From the NCBI RefSeq assembly GCF_026420145.1, contig NZ_JAPMLV010000001.1, positions 1,488,001-1,552,000 on the forward strand: DNA of 64,000 bases, written 5' to 3'. Shown here piece after piece: positions 1-9,053 of this stretch (position 1 is the stretch's first letter; every line of letters starts with the position of its first letter). The position numbers were made by a program, and so were the translations under genes. The notes below the pieces were generated by a model. It did no database searches, was not told where the DNA came from, and saw nothing but the letters and a program-made list of their open reading frames with translations. This DNA comes from Enterobacter pseudoroggenkampii (GTDB lineage Bacteria; Pseudomonadota; Gammaproteobacteria; Enterobacterales; Enterobacteriaceae).

Positions 1-1
1 T

Positions 2-394
2 AGCGCCCTGGGCATCACGGCGGCAAAAGAGGTGCGCGAGGGTCGGGATTACATGGTGGTGCTGGAGAGCCAGCAGCAGGTGGAGGCGTTAACGCCGGAT
101 ATCGGTGCCATGCTTCCGCTGGATAAGATGGTCTGCGTGACGGCGCCGGGCGAAGAATATGACTTCGTCAGCCGCTTCTTCTGCCCGGGCGAAGGGGTGC
201 CGGAAGATCCGGTTACCGGATCTGCCCACAGCATGCTGATCCCGTACTGGAGTGAAAAGCTGGGCAAAACGTCGCTCAATGCCCGCCAGGTGTCGCACCG
301 TGGAGGGGATCTGCGCTGCGAGCTGAAGGGCGACCGCGTGCTGATCGGCGGTCAGGCCACCCTGTATCTGAAAGGGCGTGTCTTTTTGCGCTAA
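2..394 (+). CDS. PhzF family isomerase-like protein, 3' part (5' end outside window)
   Basis: The reading frame is open from base 2, so the start lies before the window; about 130 C-terminal residues are present. The segment PEDPVTGSAHSML is the signature of the PhzF/YddE family (diaminopimelate-epimerase-like fold), in which the EDPVTGSA loop lines the active-site cleft. The end (GGDLRCEL..VLIGGQATLYLKG) also fits the family's C-terminal half. PhzF itself isomerises a phenazine precursor; most enteric members have no known substrate. Family assignment is firm, function unknown. A GNAT gene follows 91 bp downstream on the same strand. Confidence 0.85.
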   Translation, partial: SALGITAAKEVREGRDYMVVLESQQQVEALTPDIGAMLPLDKMVCVTAPGEEYDFVSRFFCPGEGVPEDPVTGSAHSMLIPYWSEKLGKTSLNARQVSHRGGDLRCELKGDRVLIGGQATLYLKGRVFLR

Positions 395-485
395 CAGGGC
401 GGAGCGATAAGTTAATACTATGTAGCACCCTGGCAGGCCTGCGCTATGTTGAAATTTAGCCTCATAAAAAAGCAAGGAGCCTGCC

Positions 486-968
486 ATGTATTCCATTACC
501 TCTGAATCTGCACGTCACCCGGACATTCTTAGCCTGATCGCGGCGCTTGACCGCTATCAGAGCGAACTCTATCCCGCTGAAAGTAATCATCTGCTCGATC
601 TGGCTGCGCTGCCGGAAGCCTCGCTGATCCTGATGATCATTCGCGACCAGCAGCTTCAGGCCGTTGGCTGTGGCGCTATCGTGCTCAACGGCGACGGTAC
701 GGGCGAGATGAAGCGGGTCTATATTGACCCGGCCCATCGTGGCCAGCATCTGGGAGAGATGCTGCTGGCCGCCCTGGAAGATGAAGCTCTGAGCCGTCAT
801 TGCCATACGGTACGGCTGGAGACGGGCATCAAGCAGCATGCCGCGGTGCGTCTTTATGAACAGTGCGGATACGATTTGTGCCCGGCGTTTGCCCCGTACG
901 TTGACGACCCGCTCAGCCTGTTTATGGAGAAGGCGCTGGTTGAAGACGTTCGTTTAGCAGCGCTATAA
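486..968 (+). CDS. GNAT family N-acetyltransferase
   Basis: 160-residue GNAT protein that would transfer acetyl from acetyl-CoA to an unknown amine. The acetyl-CoA-binding region is visible as [20 protein letters not shown] (motif A, residues about 78-97), followed by [19 protein letters not shown] (motif B and the beta-bulge). The ATG at 486 has a good Shine-Dalgarno (AAGGAG, 9-10 bases upstream). The 3' end overlaps the end of the convergent ptrR-like gene by 47 bp, so the two transcripts are antisense to each other there. The substrate cannot be read from sequence. Confidence 0.88.
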   Translation: MYSITSESARHPDILSLIAALDRYQSELYPAESNHLLDLAALPEASLILMIIRDQQLQAVGCGAIVLNGDGTGEMKRVYIDPAHRGQHLGEMLLAALEDEALSRHCHTVRLETGIKQHAAVRLYEQCGYDLCPAFAPYVDDPLSLFMEKALVEDVRLAAL

Positions 969-1800
969 AGGCCTCCAGCTGGCGGGTCATCGCCCCGCGT
1001 CGCCACACCAGCCAGGTGGTGAGCCAGCGCCAGTTTTCTGCCAGCGGCCAGGCTTCCACCTGATGATGCCCAGGCATACTTTCCAGCATCGAGCGCGGCA
1101 TCAGCGCGATGCCCGCGCCCGCAATAACGCAGGCGAGCATGCCGTGATAGGACTCCATCTCATGAATGCGGCCGGGCGCGGCGCGGTCAGCGTGAAACCA
1201 GCTCTCCAGGTGTCGGCGATACGAGCAGTTGGCGCGAAAGGCATAAACGTCGCTGCCGCTGACCTGCGCGGCGCGCGTCACCTCAACATGCCCGGCAGGC
1301 GTGACCAGCATCATCTCTTCCCGGTAGACCGGCATGCCTTCCAGCTCCGGGTGCGAAAGCGGACCGTCGACGAAGGCGGCGCTTAGGGTTCCCTCCAGTA
1401 CGCCATCAATCATCGTCCCGGAAGGCCCGGTAGAAAGGGCAAACTGAATACGCGGATAGCGCTGGTTAAACTGCGCCAGCGTTTCAGGAATGCGCACGGC
1501 GGCGGTGCTTTCCAGCGCGCCGAGGGCAAATAACCCCTGCGGCTCATCCCCCGCGACAACCATGCGCGCTTCATCCACCAGGGCGAGGATCTGCCTGCTG
1601 TAGCGCAGGAAGTTATGGCCAGCCGGGGATAAGCGCAAACGCTGGTTCTCACGAATAAACAGCTCAACGCCCAGATCGGCTTCCAGCTGGCGGATGCGGG
1701 TCGTCAGGTTAGACGGCACGCGATGCACCTTCTGCGCCGCCTGGGTGATGCTGCCCGTCAGCGCGACGGCGTTAAACATTTCAAGCTGGGTTAAGTCCAT
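922..1800 (-). CDS. ptrR: LysR-type regulator PtrR (YneJ)
   Basis: 292-residue LysR-type transcriptional regulator. The N-terminal winged helix-turn-helix is clear (residues 1-60: [20 protein letters not shown] then [21 protein letters not shown]); the rest is the substrate-binding domain. It is divergent from sad, exactly as E. coli yneJ/ptrR is from yneI/sad, and the sequence resembles that protein. In E. coli PtrR has been linked to control of sad and of putrescine/nitrogen use. A perfect 7-bp inverted repeat with an 11-bp spacer lies in the shared promoter (1816-1840) and is the likely operator. Its 3' end overlaps the convergent GNAT gene. Confidence 0.88.
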   Translation of the reverse strand: MDLTQLEMFNAVALTGSITQAAQKVHRVPSNLTTRIRQLEADLGVELFIRENQRLRLSPAGHNFLRYSRQILALVDEARMVVAGDEPQGLFALGALESTAAVRIPETLAQFNQRYPRIQFALSTGPSGTMIDGVLEGTLSAAFVDGPLSHPELEGMPVYREEMMLVTPAGHVEVTRAAQVSGSDVYAFRANCSYRRHLESWFHADRAAPGRIHEMESYHGMLACVIAGAGIALMPRSMLESMPGHHQVEAWPLAENWRWLTTWLVWRRGAMTRQLEAFIALLNERLQPAPSP

Positions 1801-1815
1801 GGCATTCTCGTTTCG

Positions 1816-1840
1816 TGAATAAGGTGGTTAGTATTATTCA
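1816..1840. promoter_or_regulatory. Candidate PtrR operator (LysR T-N11-A type)
   Basis: TGAATAA at 1816-1822 and TTATTCA at 1834-1840 form a perfect inverted repeat separated by 11 bp, the geometry of a LysR recognition site. It lies 15 bp before the ptrR start and 58 bp before the sad start, in the only space between the divergent genes. Binding by PtrR is inference. Confidence 0.6.
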
Positions 1841-1898
1841 TTTTTAAGAAATAGCAGAGTGAGCCACAATCAATCAACCGAAATGCGTGGAGAACATC

Positions 1899-3287
1899 AT
1901 GAAATATTCATCTGCTACACATGCCCTCTCTGTTAACCCGGCAACGGGTGAAACCCTCGCTGCGTATCCCTGGGCGACGCGGGAAGAGGTTGAACGCGCG
2001 ATTTCTCAGTCCGACGCGGGCTATCGCCAGTGGCGACGCGAAAGCGTGTCCCACCGGGCGCAGAAGCTGCGGGATCTCGGCGCCGCGCTGCGAAACCGCG
2101 CGGAAGAGATGGCGCAGATTATCTCCCGTGAAATGGGCAAGCCCATCCTGCAGGCGCGAGCGGAAGTGGCAAAGTCCGCCGGTCTGTGTGACTGGTATGC
2201 CGAGCACGGCCCGGCAATGCTGCGTGCGGAGCCGACGCTGGTGGAAAACCAGAACGCGGTCATTGAATACCGTCCGCTGGGGCCGATCCTCGCGGTGATG
2301 CCGTGGAACTTTCCGCTCTGGCAGGTGCTGCGCGGCGCGGTGCCAATTCTGCTGGCCGGTAACAGCTATCTGCTCAAACATGCGCCCAACGTGCTCGGCT
2401 CTGCGGATCTTATAGGGCAGATCTTTGCGGATGCGGGTTTCCCTGAAGGCGTGTTCGGCTGGGTGAACGCCACCAATGACGGCGTCAGCCAGGCGATTAA
2501 CGATCGTCGTATTGCGGCGGTGACCGTCACCGGCAGCGTGCGTGCCGGGGCAGCCATTGGGGCTCAGGCAGGAGCCGCGCTGAAAAAATGCGTTCTTGAA
2601 CTGGGCGGCTCAGATCCGTTCATCGTTCTCAACGATGCCGACCTGGATCTCGCCGTGAAGGCGGCGGTAGCGGGTCGCTACCAGAATACCGGGCAGGTGT
2701 GCGCGGCGGCAAAACGCTTCATTGTGGAAGAGGGTATTGCGGATACCTTTACCCAACGCTTTGTCGATGCGGTTGCTGCCCTGAAGCTGGGCGCTCCGGA
2801 CCAGGAAGAAAACTACCTGGGCCCGATGGCGCGTTTTGATCTGCGTGATGAACTGCATCAGCAGGTGCAGGCGACGCTGGCAGAAGGTGCAACGCTGCTG
2901 CTGGGCGGTGAGAAAATCAGCGGCGAGGGGAATTACTATGCGCCAACCGTGCTGGCCAATGTCACCCCGTCGATGACGGCGTTCCGCCAGGAGCTGTTTG
3001 GTCCGGTCGCGGCCATTACCGTCGCGAAAGACGCGGAGCATGCCTTGATGCTTGCCAACGACAGCGACTTTGGCCTGTCCGCCACCGTCTTTACCGCTGA
3101 CGCAGCGCTTGCGGATAAATTCTCCCGCGAGCTGGAGTGCGGCGGCGTGTTTATCAACGGCTTTAGCGCCAGCGATGCGCGCGTGGCTTTTGGTGGCGTG
3201 AAGAAAAGCGGTTTCGGCCGCGAGCTTTCCCACTTTGGCTTGCACGAGTTCTGTAACGTGCAGACGGTGTGGAAGGATCGCGTGTAA
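1899..3287 (+). CDS. sad: NAD(P)-dependent succinate semialdehyde dehydrogenase Sad (YneI)
   Basis: Oxidises succinate semialdehyde to succinate, feeding the GABA/putrescine breakdown route into the TCA cycle. It is an aldehyde dehydrogenase of 462 residues, the length of E. coli Sad, and nearly collinear with it. Visible active-site elements: Asn137 in MPWNFP (oxyanion hole), Glu234 in ELGGSDP (general base) and nucleophile Cys268 in NTGQVCAAAKR. I chose ATG 1899 because a GGAG sits 6-7 bases upstream and the length matches E. coli; an in-frame GTG at 1887 overlaps that ribosome binding site. Divergent from ptrR; a hairpin terminator follows. Very confident. Confidence 0.95.
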   Translation: MKYSSATHALSVNPATGETLAAYPWATREEVERAISQSDAGYRQWRRESVSHRAQKLRDLGAALRNRAEEMAQIISREMGKPILQARAEVAKSAGLCDWYAEHGPAMLRAEPTLVENQNAVIEYRPLGPILAVMPWNFPLWQVLRGAVPILLAGNSYLLKHAPNVLGSADLIGQIFADAGFPEGVFGWVNATNDGVSQAINDRRIAAVTVTGSVRAGAAIGAQAGAALKKCVLELGGSDPFIVLNDADLDLAVKAAVAGRYQNTGQVCAAAKRFIVEEGIADTFTQRFVDAVAALKLGAPDQEENYLGPMARFDLRDELHQQVQATLAEGATLLLGGEKISGEGNYYAPTVLANVTPSMTAFRQELFGPVAAITVAKDAEHALMLANDSDFGLSATVFTADAALADKFSRELECGGVFINGFSASDARVAFGGVKKSGFGRELSHFGLHEFCNVQTVWKDRV

Positions 3288-3297
3288 TTCTTAATTT

Positions 3298-3325
3298 CGG
3301 CCCTCGTCGTGAGGGCCGTTGTCAT
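3298..3325 (+). terminator. Rho-independent-like terminator after sad
   Basis: CGGCCCTC-GTCGT-GAGGGCCG hairpin at 3298-3318, starting 10 bp after the sad stop, followed by a modest T-containing tract (TTGTCATT). It separates sad from the chemoreceptor gene. Confidence 0.65.
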
Positions 3326-3386
3326 TATTCTGCCATGGTTCTGTCATTTTCATTTCGTAGACTCGCACGCGTCTAACGCATTGTAA

Positions 3387-4988
3387 ATGAAGCTAATTAT
3401 GAACCTAACGCAAATTTTTCGCCGTATTGCGCAGCGTCTCACCCCTCGTCACTTTGGCCTGTTGACGGGCATCTTTTGCATCATTGGCCTTTTCTCCGCG
3501 CTGCAGCTCTCCTCGTCACTCCTGCTTAACGCCTCCCTGAACAACGCCCAGCGCAACGAGCAGCTAAATCTGCTGGCCTGGCAGCAGCAGAGCAAGCTGG
3601 ATCTGGCCCGTGTTTCCCTGCTGGCGGCAAGCGATCTGCTTAACCGGTCCGGCGTCTGGTTTATGCAGGATAAAGAGACCGGATCCGACGGAAGCTGGCA
3701 TAGCCTGATGGACGATGCGCAAAAGGCGCTGACGGTTTCTCAGCAGGCGTGGAAGGCCTGGCTGGCGCTGAATCCGCCGAAAGATGACGCGCTGGTGAAC
3801 AGCTATCAGCTTTTCTACGGTGCGATCAACGAGCAGGCTGAAGGTCTGGTAAAAGACAACACCATCGACGCTTTTTTTGCCGTCCCGGCGCAGGCGTTTC
3901 AGACGGATTTTAACGACAACTATGCGCGCTATCAGCAGGCAAGCGAGAAGCAGGCCATGCAGGGGCGTCAGAGCTTAATGGCACAGCTCTCCGGTCTGCA
4001 AACGTTATTCCTGTTTGCGCCGGTGCTGTTGCTCGCCATCGCCGCTGTCGTCTGGTTCGGCATGTCCAGATGGGTGATCACGCCGCTGCGTCGGTTGATT
4101 GCGCATATCAACCGGCTGGCGGCAGGGGATCTCTCCGGCACGCCGCCGGACGTCATGCGCTTCAACCGGGAGATAGGGCAGCTTAGCGACAGTATTGCCA
4201 CGATGCAGCACGGTCTTCAGCAGCTGGTCACGCAGGTCAGCCATGCCACGGCGACCATGGTGGAGAACATTGGCTCCCTGGCGCAGGGTAACCAGAAGCT
4301 GTATCAGCAGTCGGCGCGTCAGGCGAAAGAGCTTGAGGATGTGACGGCGCATATCGCGGCGCTGGAAAACCATGTGGAAGGGAATACCGGCTATGCCAGA
4401 CTCGCCAGTTCGCGGGCCGATGAAGCGCGTCAGGCCGCCGTGGGCGGAGACCAGATGATGTCGACGGTAAACGCGTCCATGCAGGCGATCGTCGACCGAT
4501 CGTCCGAGATGCGCGGGATCGTGGCGATGATCGACAGCGTGGCGTTTCAGACCAACATCCTGGCGCTGAATGCGGCCATCGAGGCGGCCCATGCCGGAAA
4601 CCAGGGGCGCGGGTTTGCCGTCGTCGCCCGGGAGGTTGGATTGCTGGCCAGAAAGAGCAGCCACTCGACGCAGACCATTCAGCAACTGATCAACCGCTCG
4701 GTTCAGGGGATTGAAGACGGTTCCCGTGCCGTCACCCGGATGGAAGAGAATCTGCAGCAGGTTACCGGTCTGGTGGGCAATTTAAGCAGTTTGCTGAATG
4801 AGATCTCCACCGCCACCCTCAGCCAGGGAGAGAGTATTCACCAGATGACGCGTCAGCTTCAGGCACTGAACCAGGTCTCCCGTCAGACGGACCTGCTGGT
4901 CTCTGACGCCTCGGATGCCTCTGAGCGACTGCAAAAGCAATCCGATCTTTTATTGCAGGCCGTTTCGCGTTTTCGTCTTAGCGCCTGA
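3387..4988 (+). CDS. Methyl-accepting chemotaxis protein
   Basis: 533-residue transmembrane chemoreceptor that would signal through CheW/CheA. Order: short cytoplasmic N terminus, TM1 at about residues 25-50, a periplasmic four-helix sensor of about 150 residues, TM2 at about 205-228 (LFLFAPVLLLAIAAVVWFG), HAMP (MSRWVITPLRRLIAHINRLA), then the signalling hairpin with the highly conserved tip (AFQTNILALNAAIEAAHAG, then QGRGFAVVAREV). No C-terminal NWETF-type pentapeptide is present, so it probably relies on other receptors for CheR/CheB docking. ATG 3399 is an alternative start. The ligand is unknown. The gene sits between sad and glsB, where E. coli has none. Confidence 0.93.
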   Translation: MKLIMNLTQIFRRIAQRLTPRHFGLLTGIFCIIGLFSALQLSSSLLLNASLNNAQRNEQLNLLAWQQQSKLDLARVSLLAASDLLNRSGVWFMQDKETGSDGSWHSLMDDAQKALTVSQQAWKAWLALNPPKDDALVNSYQLFYGAINEQAEGLVKDNTIDAFFAVPAQAFQTDFNDNYARYQQASEKQAMQGRQSLMAQLSGLQTLFLFAPVLLLAIAAVVWFGMSRWVITPLRRLIAHINRLAAGDLSGTPPDVMRFNREIGQLSDSIATMQHGLQQLVTQVSHATATMVENIGSLAQGNQKLYQQSARQAKELEDVTAHIAALENHVEGNTGYARLASSRADEARQAAVGGDQMMSTVNASMQAIVDRSSEMRGIVAMIDSVAFQTNILALNAAIEAAHAGNQGRGFAVVAREVGLLARKSSHSTQTIQQLINRSVQGIEDGSRAVTRMEENLQQVTGLVGNLSSLLNEISTATLSQGESIHQMTRQLQALNQVSRQTDLLVSDASDASERLQKQSDLLLQAVSRFRLSA

Positions 4989-5014
4989 CGCAATACATAA
5001 GCCTCTGTTATACT
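4985..5014 (+). promoter_or_regulatory. Possible sigma70 promoter for glsB
   Basis: A TATACT -10 element (5009-5014) lies 36 bp before the glsB GTG, with a CTGACG -35 candidate at 4985-4990 inside the end of the chemoreceptor gene (18-bp spacing). Assigned by pattern only. Confidence 0.4.
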
Positions 5015-5050
5015 CGCAGCCCGTTTTAGCCTGAGGGCAAGGAGCAAAGT

Positions 5051-5977
5051 GTGGCTGCGGTCATCCATAATGAGATGTTGGACGAGATTCTGGCGCAGGT
5101 TCGTCCGTTAATTGGAAAGGGGAAGGTTGCCGACTATATTCCGGCCCTTGCCTCGGTCAGCGGGAATAAGCTGGGCATTGCTATCTGTACTATCGACGGA
5201 CAGCGATACCAGGCAGGGGATGCAACAGAACGTTTTTCCATTCAGTCCATTTCGAAAGTGCTCAGTCTGGTTGCGGCGATGCGCCAGTATGAAGAAGACG
5301 AGATCTGGCAGCGGGTGGGCAAAGATCCGTCCGGCCAGCCTTTTAACTCGCTGCTTCAGCTCGAGATAGAACAGGGTAAACCGCGAAATCCCTTTATCAA
5401 CGCCGGGGCGCTGGTGGTCTGCGATATGCTGCAAAGCCGCCTCAGCGCACCACGTCAGCGAATGCTTGAGATTGTGCGTCAGCTCTCGGGCGTTGATGAT
5501 ATTACCTATGATACGGTTGTGGCACGCTCGGAGTTTGAACACTCTGCCCGTAACGCGGCCATCGCCTGGCTGATGAAATCCTTCGGTAATTTCCACAACG
5601 ACGTGGCGACAGTGCTGCAAAACTACTTCCATTACTGCGCCCTGAAAATGAGCTGCGTTGAGCTGGCTCAGACGTTTCTGTTCCTTGCGCACCAGGGGCA
5701 CGCGCCGCATCTCGATCAGGAAGTCGTTTCGCCGCTTCAGGCTCGTCAGGTTAACGCGCTAATGGCCACCAGCGGGATGTATCAAAACGCCGGCGAGTTT
5801 GCCTGGCGCGTTGGGCTTCCGGCTAAATCGGGCGTTGGCGGCGGGGTCGTGGCGATTGTGCCGCATGAAATGGCGATAGCCGTCTGGAGCCCGGAGCTGG
5901 ATGAAACGGGAAATTCGCTTGCCGGCGTGGCGGTTCTGGAGAAACTGACCCAGCGCCTGGGACGTTCAGTATACTGA
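5051..5977 (+). CDS. glsB: Glutaminase 2 (GlsB/YneH)
   Basis: Hydrolyses glutamine to glutamate and ammonia. The 308 residues match E. coli YneH almost end to end. It belongs to the serine-dependent beta-lactamase-like glutaminase family; the catalytic Ser66-x-x-Lys69 is visible in [13 protein letters not shown], and the conserved NPFINAGAL and [29 protein letters not shown] loops are intact. The start is GTG, with AGGAG ending 6 bases upstream. The stop overlaps the start of yneG (TGATG), so the two are translationally coupled. Next to sad it fits a glutamate/GABA/nitrogen module. Confidence 0.95.
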   Translation: MAAVIHNEMLDEILAQVRPLIGKGKVADYIPALASVSGNKLGIAICTIDGQRYQAGDATERFSIQSISKVLSLVAAMRQYEEDEIWQRVGKDPSGQPFNSLLQLEIEQGKPRNPFINAGALVVCDMLQSRLSAPRQRMLEIVRQLSGVDDITYDTVVARSEFEHSARNAAIAWLMKSFGNFHNDVATVLQNYFHYCALKMSCVELAQTFLFLAHQGHAPHLDQEVVSPLQARQVNALMATSGMYQNAGEFAWRVGLPAKSGVGGGVVAIVPHEMAIAVWSPELDETGNSLAGVAVLEKLTQRLGRSVY

Positions 5978-6333
5978 TGCCCGATCTGGATCCTCTCTTT
6001 TCCCGTCTGGCGCGATCGACATTTCGCTCGCGCTTTCGTTTAGGCGATAAAGAACGACAGTACTGCTGGGACAAAGGCCCCGAAACCATTGACCAGCATG
6101 CCGCGGATTTTGTCGAAAAGCGCCTTGCGCCTGCACAACCCGCAAATGACGGTAAACAGACGCCTATGCGCGGTCACCCGGTGTTTATCGCCCAGCATGC
6201 CACCGCCACCTGTTGTCGGGGCTGCCTGGCAAAATGGCATAACATTCCACAGGGTGTAACGCTCACCGCGCCGCAAAAAAATTATATCGTCAGCGTTATC
6301 CACCACTGGCTGGTGCTGCAGATGAACGCCTAA
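5977..6333 (+). CDS. yneG: DUF4186 family protein YneG
   Basis: 118-residue protein matching E. coli YneG (DUF4186), whose biochemical role is unknown. It is small, soluble-looking and has conserved CCRGCLAKWH and RGHPVFIAQHATATC segments; the Cys/His cluster (His, Cys-Cys-x-x-Cys, His) could bind a metal, but this is inference. Translation is coupled to glsB by a one-base overlap (stop TGA 5975-5977, ATG 5977), the same order as in E. coli, implying a common operon. Confidence 0.9.
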   Translation: MPDLDPLFSRLARSTFRSRFRLGDKERQYCWDKGPETIDQHAADFVEKRLAPAQPANDGKQTPMRGHPVFIAQHATATCCRGCLAKWHNIPQGVTLTAPQKNYIVSVIHHWLVLQMNA

Positions 6334-6446
6334 ATTTGACGAGTTATGCTCCAGTGGTATTTGTGTTATAGATGCATCCTAAGTTAGTCCCGATCATGCT
6401 GACGACCGCAATAATTGCCATAAGCTTTCATATGGAATGATATTTA

Positions 6447-7886
6447 ATGCGTTCTGCTCTTACCGCTTTCAGGCCGTTCCAGCCTGACACGCCGCTGCGA
6501 AATGCATCGACGATCTTCATCCTCACCACCTTGTTCTATTTTGTGGGCGCGGAATTACGGCTCGTTGAGGCCCTGTCGCTGTTCTGGCCGCTGAATGGCG
6601 TCATGGCAGGGATCTTCGCCCGCTATGTCTACCTTAATCGCCTGCATTACTATGCGGTATGCTATGTCGCGATGCTGTTGTACGACGCGGTGACGACCAA
6701 CTGGGGTATAGCCTCAGCGGTAATCAACCTGTCTAACATGATCTTTATTGTTGTCGTCGCCGTACTGGTTCAGCGCGACAAGCGACTGATGAAGAAAACC
6801 CCCGATCCGCTTAACGCGCTACGCCTGTTTAACTACTGTCTGATTGCCGCGCTGCTTTGTGCCTTGCTCGGCGCGGCGGGGTCGGTCGGGATTGACAGTC
6901 ACACCTTCTGGCCGCTGTTTGCCGACTGGTTTAGCGAGCAGTTCTCAACCGGCGTGCTTGTTGTGCCCTGTATGCTCACGTTACGTATGCCCGGGCGTGA
7001 TCTCAGGTTACGTCTGGAGCAGCTGCTGCCGGTGATGGCGCTGATCGTCTCGGTGGTCGCGTCGGTGGTGATTGGCGGAGCGGGGAGCCTCTCGTTTCCT
7101 CTGCCAGCGCTTATCTGGTGTGCGGTTCGTTACTCATTGCCTGCGACCTGTCTGCTGACGTTTATCACGGGTGCCACTGAAATCATTTTGGTCGCCAACT
7201 CGATTATTAATATTGCCGTGGCGACGCCGTTTACGACGCCAATGATGTTTTCAGCCCGGCTGGGTATCGCCACGATGGCGATCTGCCCGGTGATGGTCTC
7301 CGTCAGCATGGCGGCGATTAATTCCCTGATCCGCCAGGTTTCACTGAGGGCGGATTATGACTTTTTAACACACGTCTACTCGCGTTCCGGGCTTTATGAG
7401 GCGTTAAAGCATGAAGAGACGTACCGGCATACCCGTTTTTTGACCGTCATGCTGCTGGATATTGATTATTTCAAAAGCATTAATGATAACTACGGCCACG
7501 AGTGCGGAGATCGCGTGCTGGCGTCGTTTGCCCGACAGGTTCAGCAGGTCGTTGGCGAAGACGGCATGGTGGCGCGCATGGGCGGGGAAGAGTTCGCTGT
7601 GGTGGTTCATTCAGGCGATGCGCAGCACGGTTTTGAACTGGCTGAGCGTATCCGTTCCACCGTTGCCAGCCATCCTTTTACATGGCGTCACCAGACGCTC
7701 TTTCTGACGGTCAGTATTGGCCTCGGCAGTGGAAAGGCTGAGTCATGGCAGTTGACCGAGGTCTTCAACAAGCTCATGGCCGAAGCGGACGATCATCTCT
7801 ATCGTTCAAAAAAAGCGGGTCGAAACCGTACCAGCGCCCGGGTGGCGGACGAGCAAATTGCCGCGCCCACCGGGAGTGAAACATAG
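6447..7886 (+). CDS. dgcF: Membrane diguanylate cyclase DgcF-like (MASE1 + GGDEF)
   Basis: 479 residues: eight or so membrane helices of a MASE1-type sensor over residues 25-300, then a GGDEF domain (about 310-465) making cyclic di-GMP from two GTP. The active site is GGEEF (ARMGGEEFAVV) and the metal-binding D of LDIDYFKSINDNYGHECGD is present. The allosteric RxxD inhibitory site normally 5 residues upstream of GG(D/E)EF is absent (VGEDG there), so product inhibition through that site is not expected. The position next to yneG and the sequence match E. coli YneF/DgcF. The signal sensed is unknown. Confidence 0.9.
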   Translation: MRSALTAFRPFQPDTPLRNASTIFILTTLFYFVGAELRLVEALSLFWPLNGVMAGIFARYVYLNRLHYYAVCYVAMLLYDAVTTNWGIASAVINLSNMIFIVVVAVLVQRDKRLMKKTPDPLNALRLFNYCLIAALLCALLGAAGSVGIDSHTFWPLFADWFSEQFSTGVLVVPCMLTLRMPGRDLRLRLEQLLPVMALIVSVVASVVIGGAGSLSFPLPALIWCAVRYSLPATCLLTFITGATEIILVANSIINIAVATPFTTPMMFSARLGIATMAICPVMVSVSMAAINSLIRQVSLRADYDFLTHVYSRSGLYEALKHEETYRHTRFLTVMLLDIDYFKSINDNYGHECGDRVLASFARQVQQVVGEDGMVARMGGEEFAVVVHSGDAQHGFELAERIRSTVASHPFTWRHQTLFLTVSIGLGSGKAESWQLTEVFNKLMAEADDHLYRSKKAGRNRTSARVADEQIAAPTGSET

Positions 7887-7903
7887 CTGCGTTAATCGTC
7901 ATA

Positions 7904-7960
7904 AGGCATTGACGTGAATAGTAAGCGACTTAACAGGCTGTCAGAACGCTGACAATGCCT
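7904..7960. promoter_or_regulatory. Nested inverted repeats upstream of the second diguanylate cyclase
   Basis: TGTCAG-AACG-CTGACA at 7939-7954 is a perfect 16-bp dyad, enclosed by a wider repeat (AGGCATTG at 7904-7911 and CAATGCCT at 7953-7960). It lies 51 bp before the next start codon, in promoter territory, and has no T-run that would make it a terminator. Could be an operator for an unidentified regulator. Confidence 0.4.
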
Positions 7961-8005
7961 CTGTTTAAGCTACGCTTTTAGTAACGCTTTACGTCAGGAG
8001 ACATT

Positions 8006-8971
8006 ATGAAAGCACCTGCAACCCCTGAAAATGAAACAGACAGACTCAACTCGCTACGAGAATCCGGTCTGCTTGAGATCGACAGTTCCCCGGCGTTTGA
8101 CCGGTTAACGCGTCTGGCAAAACGCTTCTTCCAGGTGCCGCTGGCGATGGTCAATCTCATTGATGAGCATTCGCTAATCGTTAAGTCCGCTGATGGTCAG
8201 GCACCCGGCTCCGTTCCGCGTAACATCTCATTTTGTGGGCATACGATCCTCACCGAAGCGCCGCTGGTGGTAGGGGATATGCTTCAGGACGATCGTTTTG
8301 CGGATAACCCGCTGGTGGCCGGTGAACCTCGCGTGCGGTTTTACGCCGGCTTCCCGCTGCGCCTGCGTGACGGCGCAAGCGTTGGCTCGCTGTGCCTGAT
8401 TGATTATGCTCCCCGGGAGTTTTCTGCCGCCGACCTCGCCGTCCTGGGAGATCTTGGCGCGCTGGCGGAAGATGAATTTGCTGCCATCAGCGCGGCGACC
8501 ACGGATGAATTAACCGGGCTATTCAACCGTCGGGGCTTTAATCAACTCGTGCGCTTCACGCTTTCCGTTGCCCGGCGCCGGGCAGAGCCGCTGACGCTCG
8601 GCTGGCTGGATTTGGATCGCTTTAAGGAAATTAACGATCGCTTCGGGCATGAAGAGGGGGATAAGGCGCTGAATGCCATGGCGCAACTGATGCGTGCCTC
8701 TTTCCGCGAAGCGGATCTGCTGGTTCGTTTTGGCGGGGACGAGTTCGCCGTGCTGTTCGCGGATACGGATGAGCAGGGCGCCTGGATTGCCATGCAGTAT
8801 CTCGCCGAGCAGGTAGAAAACTATAACGCCCGCAGGTTACACCCCTGGTCGCTTCACTTCTCATGGGGGCTAAGTGAATTCGATCATAACGACAACGACC
8901 TGCAGCAGTGGTTAAAAGATGCCGATGAAAAGATGTATGCCATGAAGCAGCAGCGCCAGCGCGCCCGGTGA
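8006..8971 (+). CDS. GAF-GGDEF diguanylate cyclase
   Basis: 321-residue soluble protein: GAF sensor domain (about residues 20-155) then GGDEF domain (about 160-318). The active site GGDEF (VRFGGDEFAVLF) and the RxxD inhibitory site (FREADLLVRFGGDEF, correct spacing of five residues) are both intact, so it should make cyclic di-GMP and be feedback inhibited. The GAF ligand is not evident. Start ATG 8006 has AGGAGA 7 bases upstream. It lies 119 bp after dgcF with palindromic DNA between them, so it is probably transcribed separately. E. coli has no gene here. Confidence 0.9.
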   Translation: MKAPATPENETDRLNSLRESGLLEIDSSPAFDRLTRLAKRFFQVPLAMVNLIDEHSLIVKSADGQAPGSVPRNISFCGHTILTEAPLVVGDMLQDDRFADNPLVAGEPRVRFYAGFPLRLRDGASVGSLCLIDYAPREFSAADLAVLGDLGALAEDEFAAISAATTDELTGLFNRRGFNQLVRFTLSVARRRAEPLTLGWLDLDRFKEINDRFGHEEGDKALNAMAQLMRASFREADLLVRFGGDEFAVLFADTDEQGAWIAMQYLAEQVENYNARRLHPWSLHFSWGLSEFDHNDNDLQQWLKDADEKMYAMKQQRQRAR

Positions 8972-9053
8972 CATAACAAAAGCCTATGTCCGATCCGTTT
9001 GCGTTAAGAAGATGTTAAATGCACAGTGATGGTATTCAACGTAAGGAAAAACA

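Noticed and set aside
2610..3245. 211-codon open frame on the minus strand inside sad
   Set aside because: Antisense shadow of a well-conserved gene in GC-rich DNA; composition is Arg/His/Gln-rich without domain features.
4005..4685. 226-codon minus-strand frame inside the chemoreceptor gene
   Set aside because: Lies fully antisense to conserved receptor sequence; no protein-like pattern.
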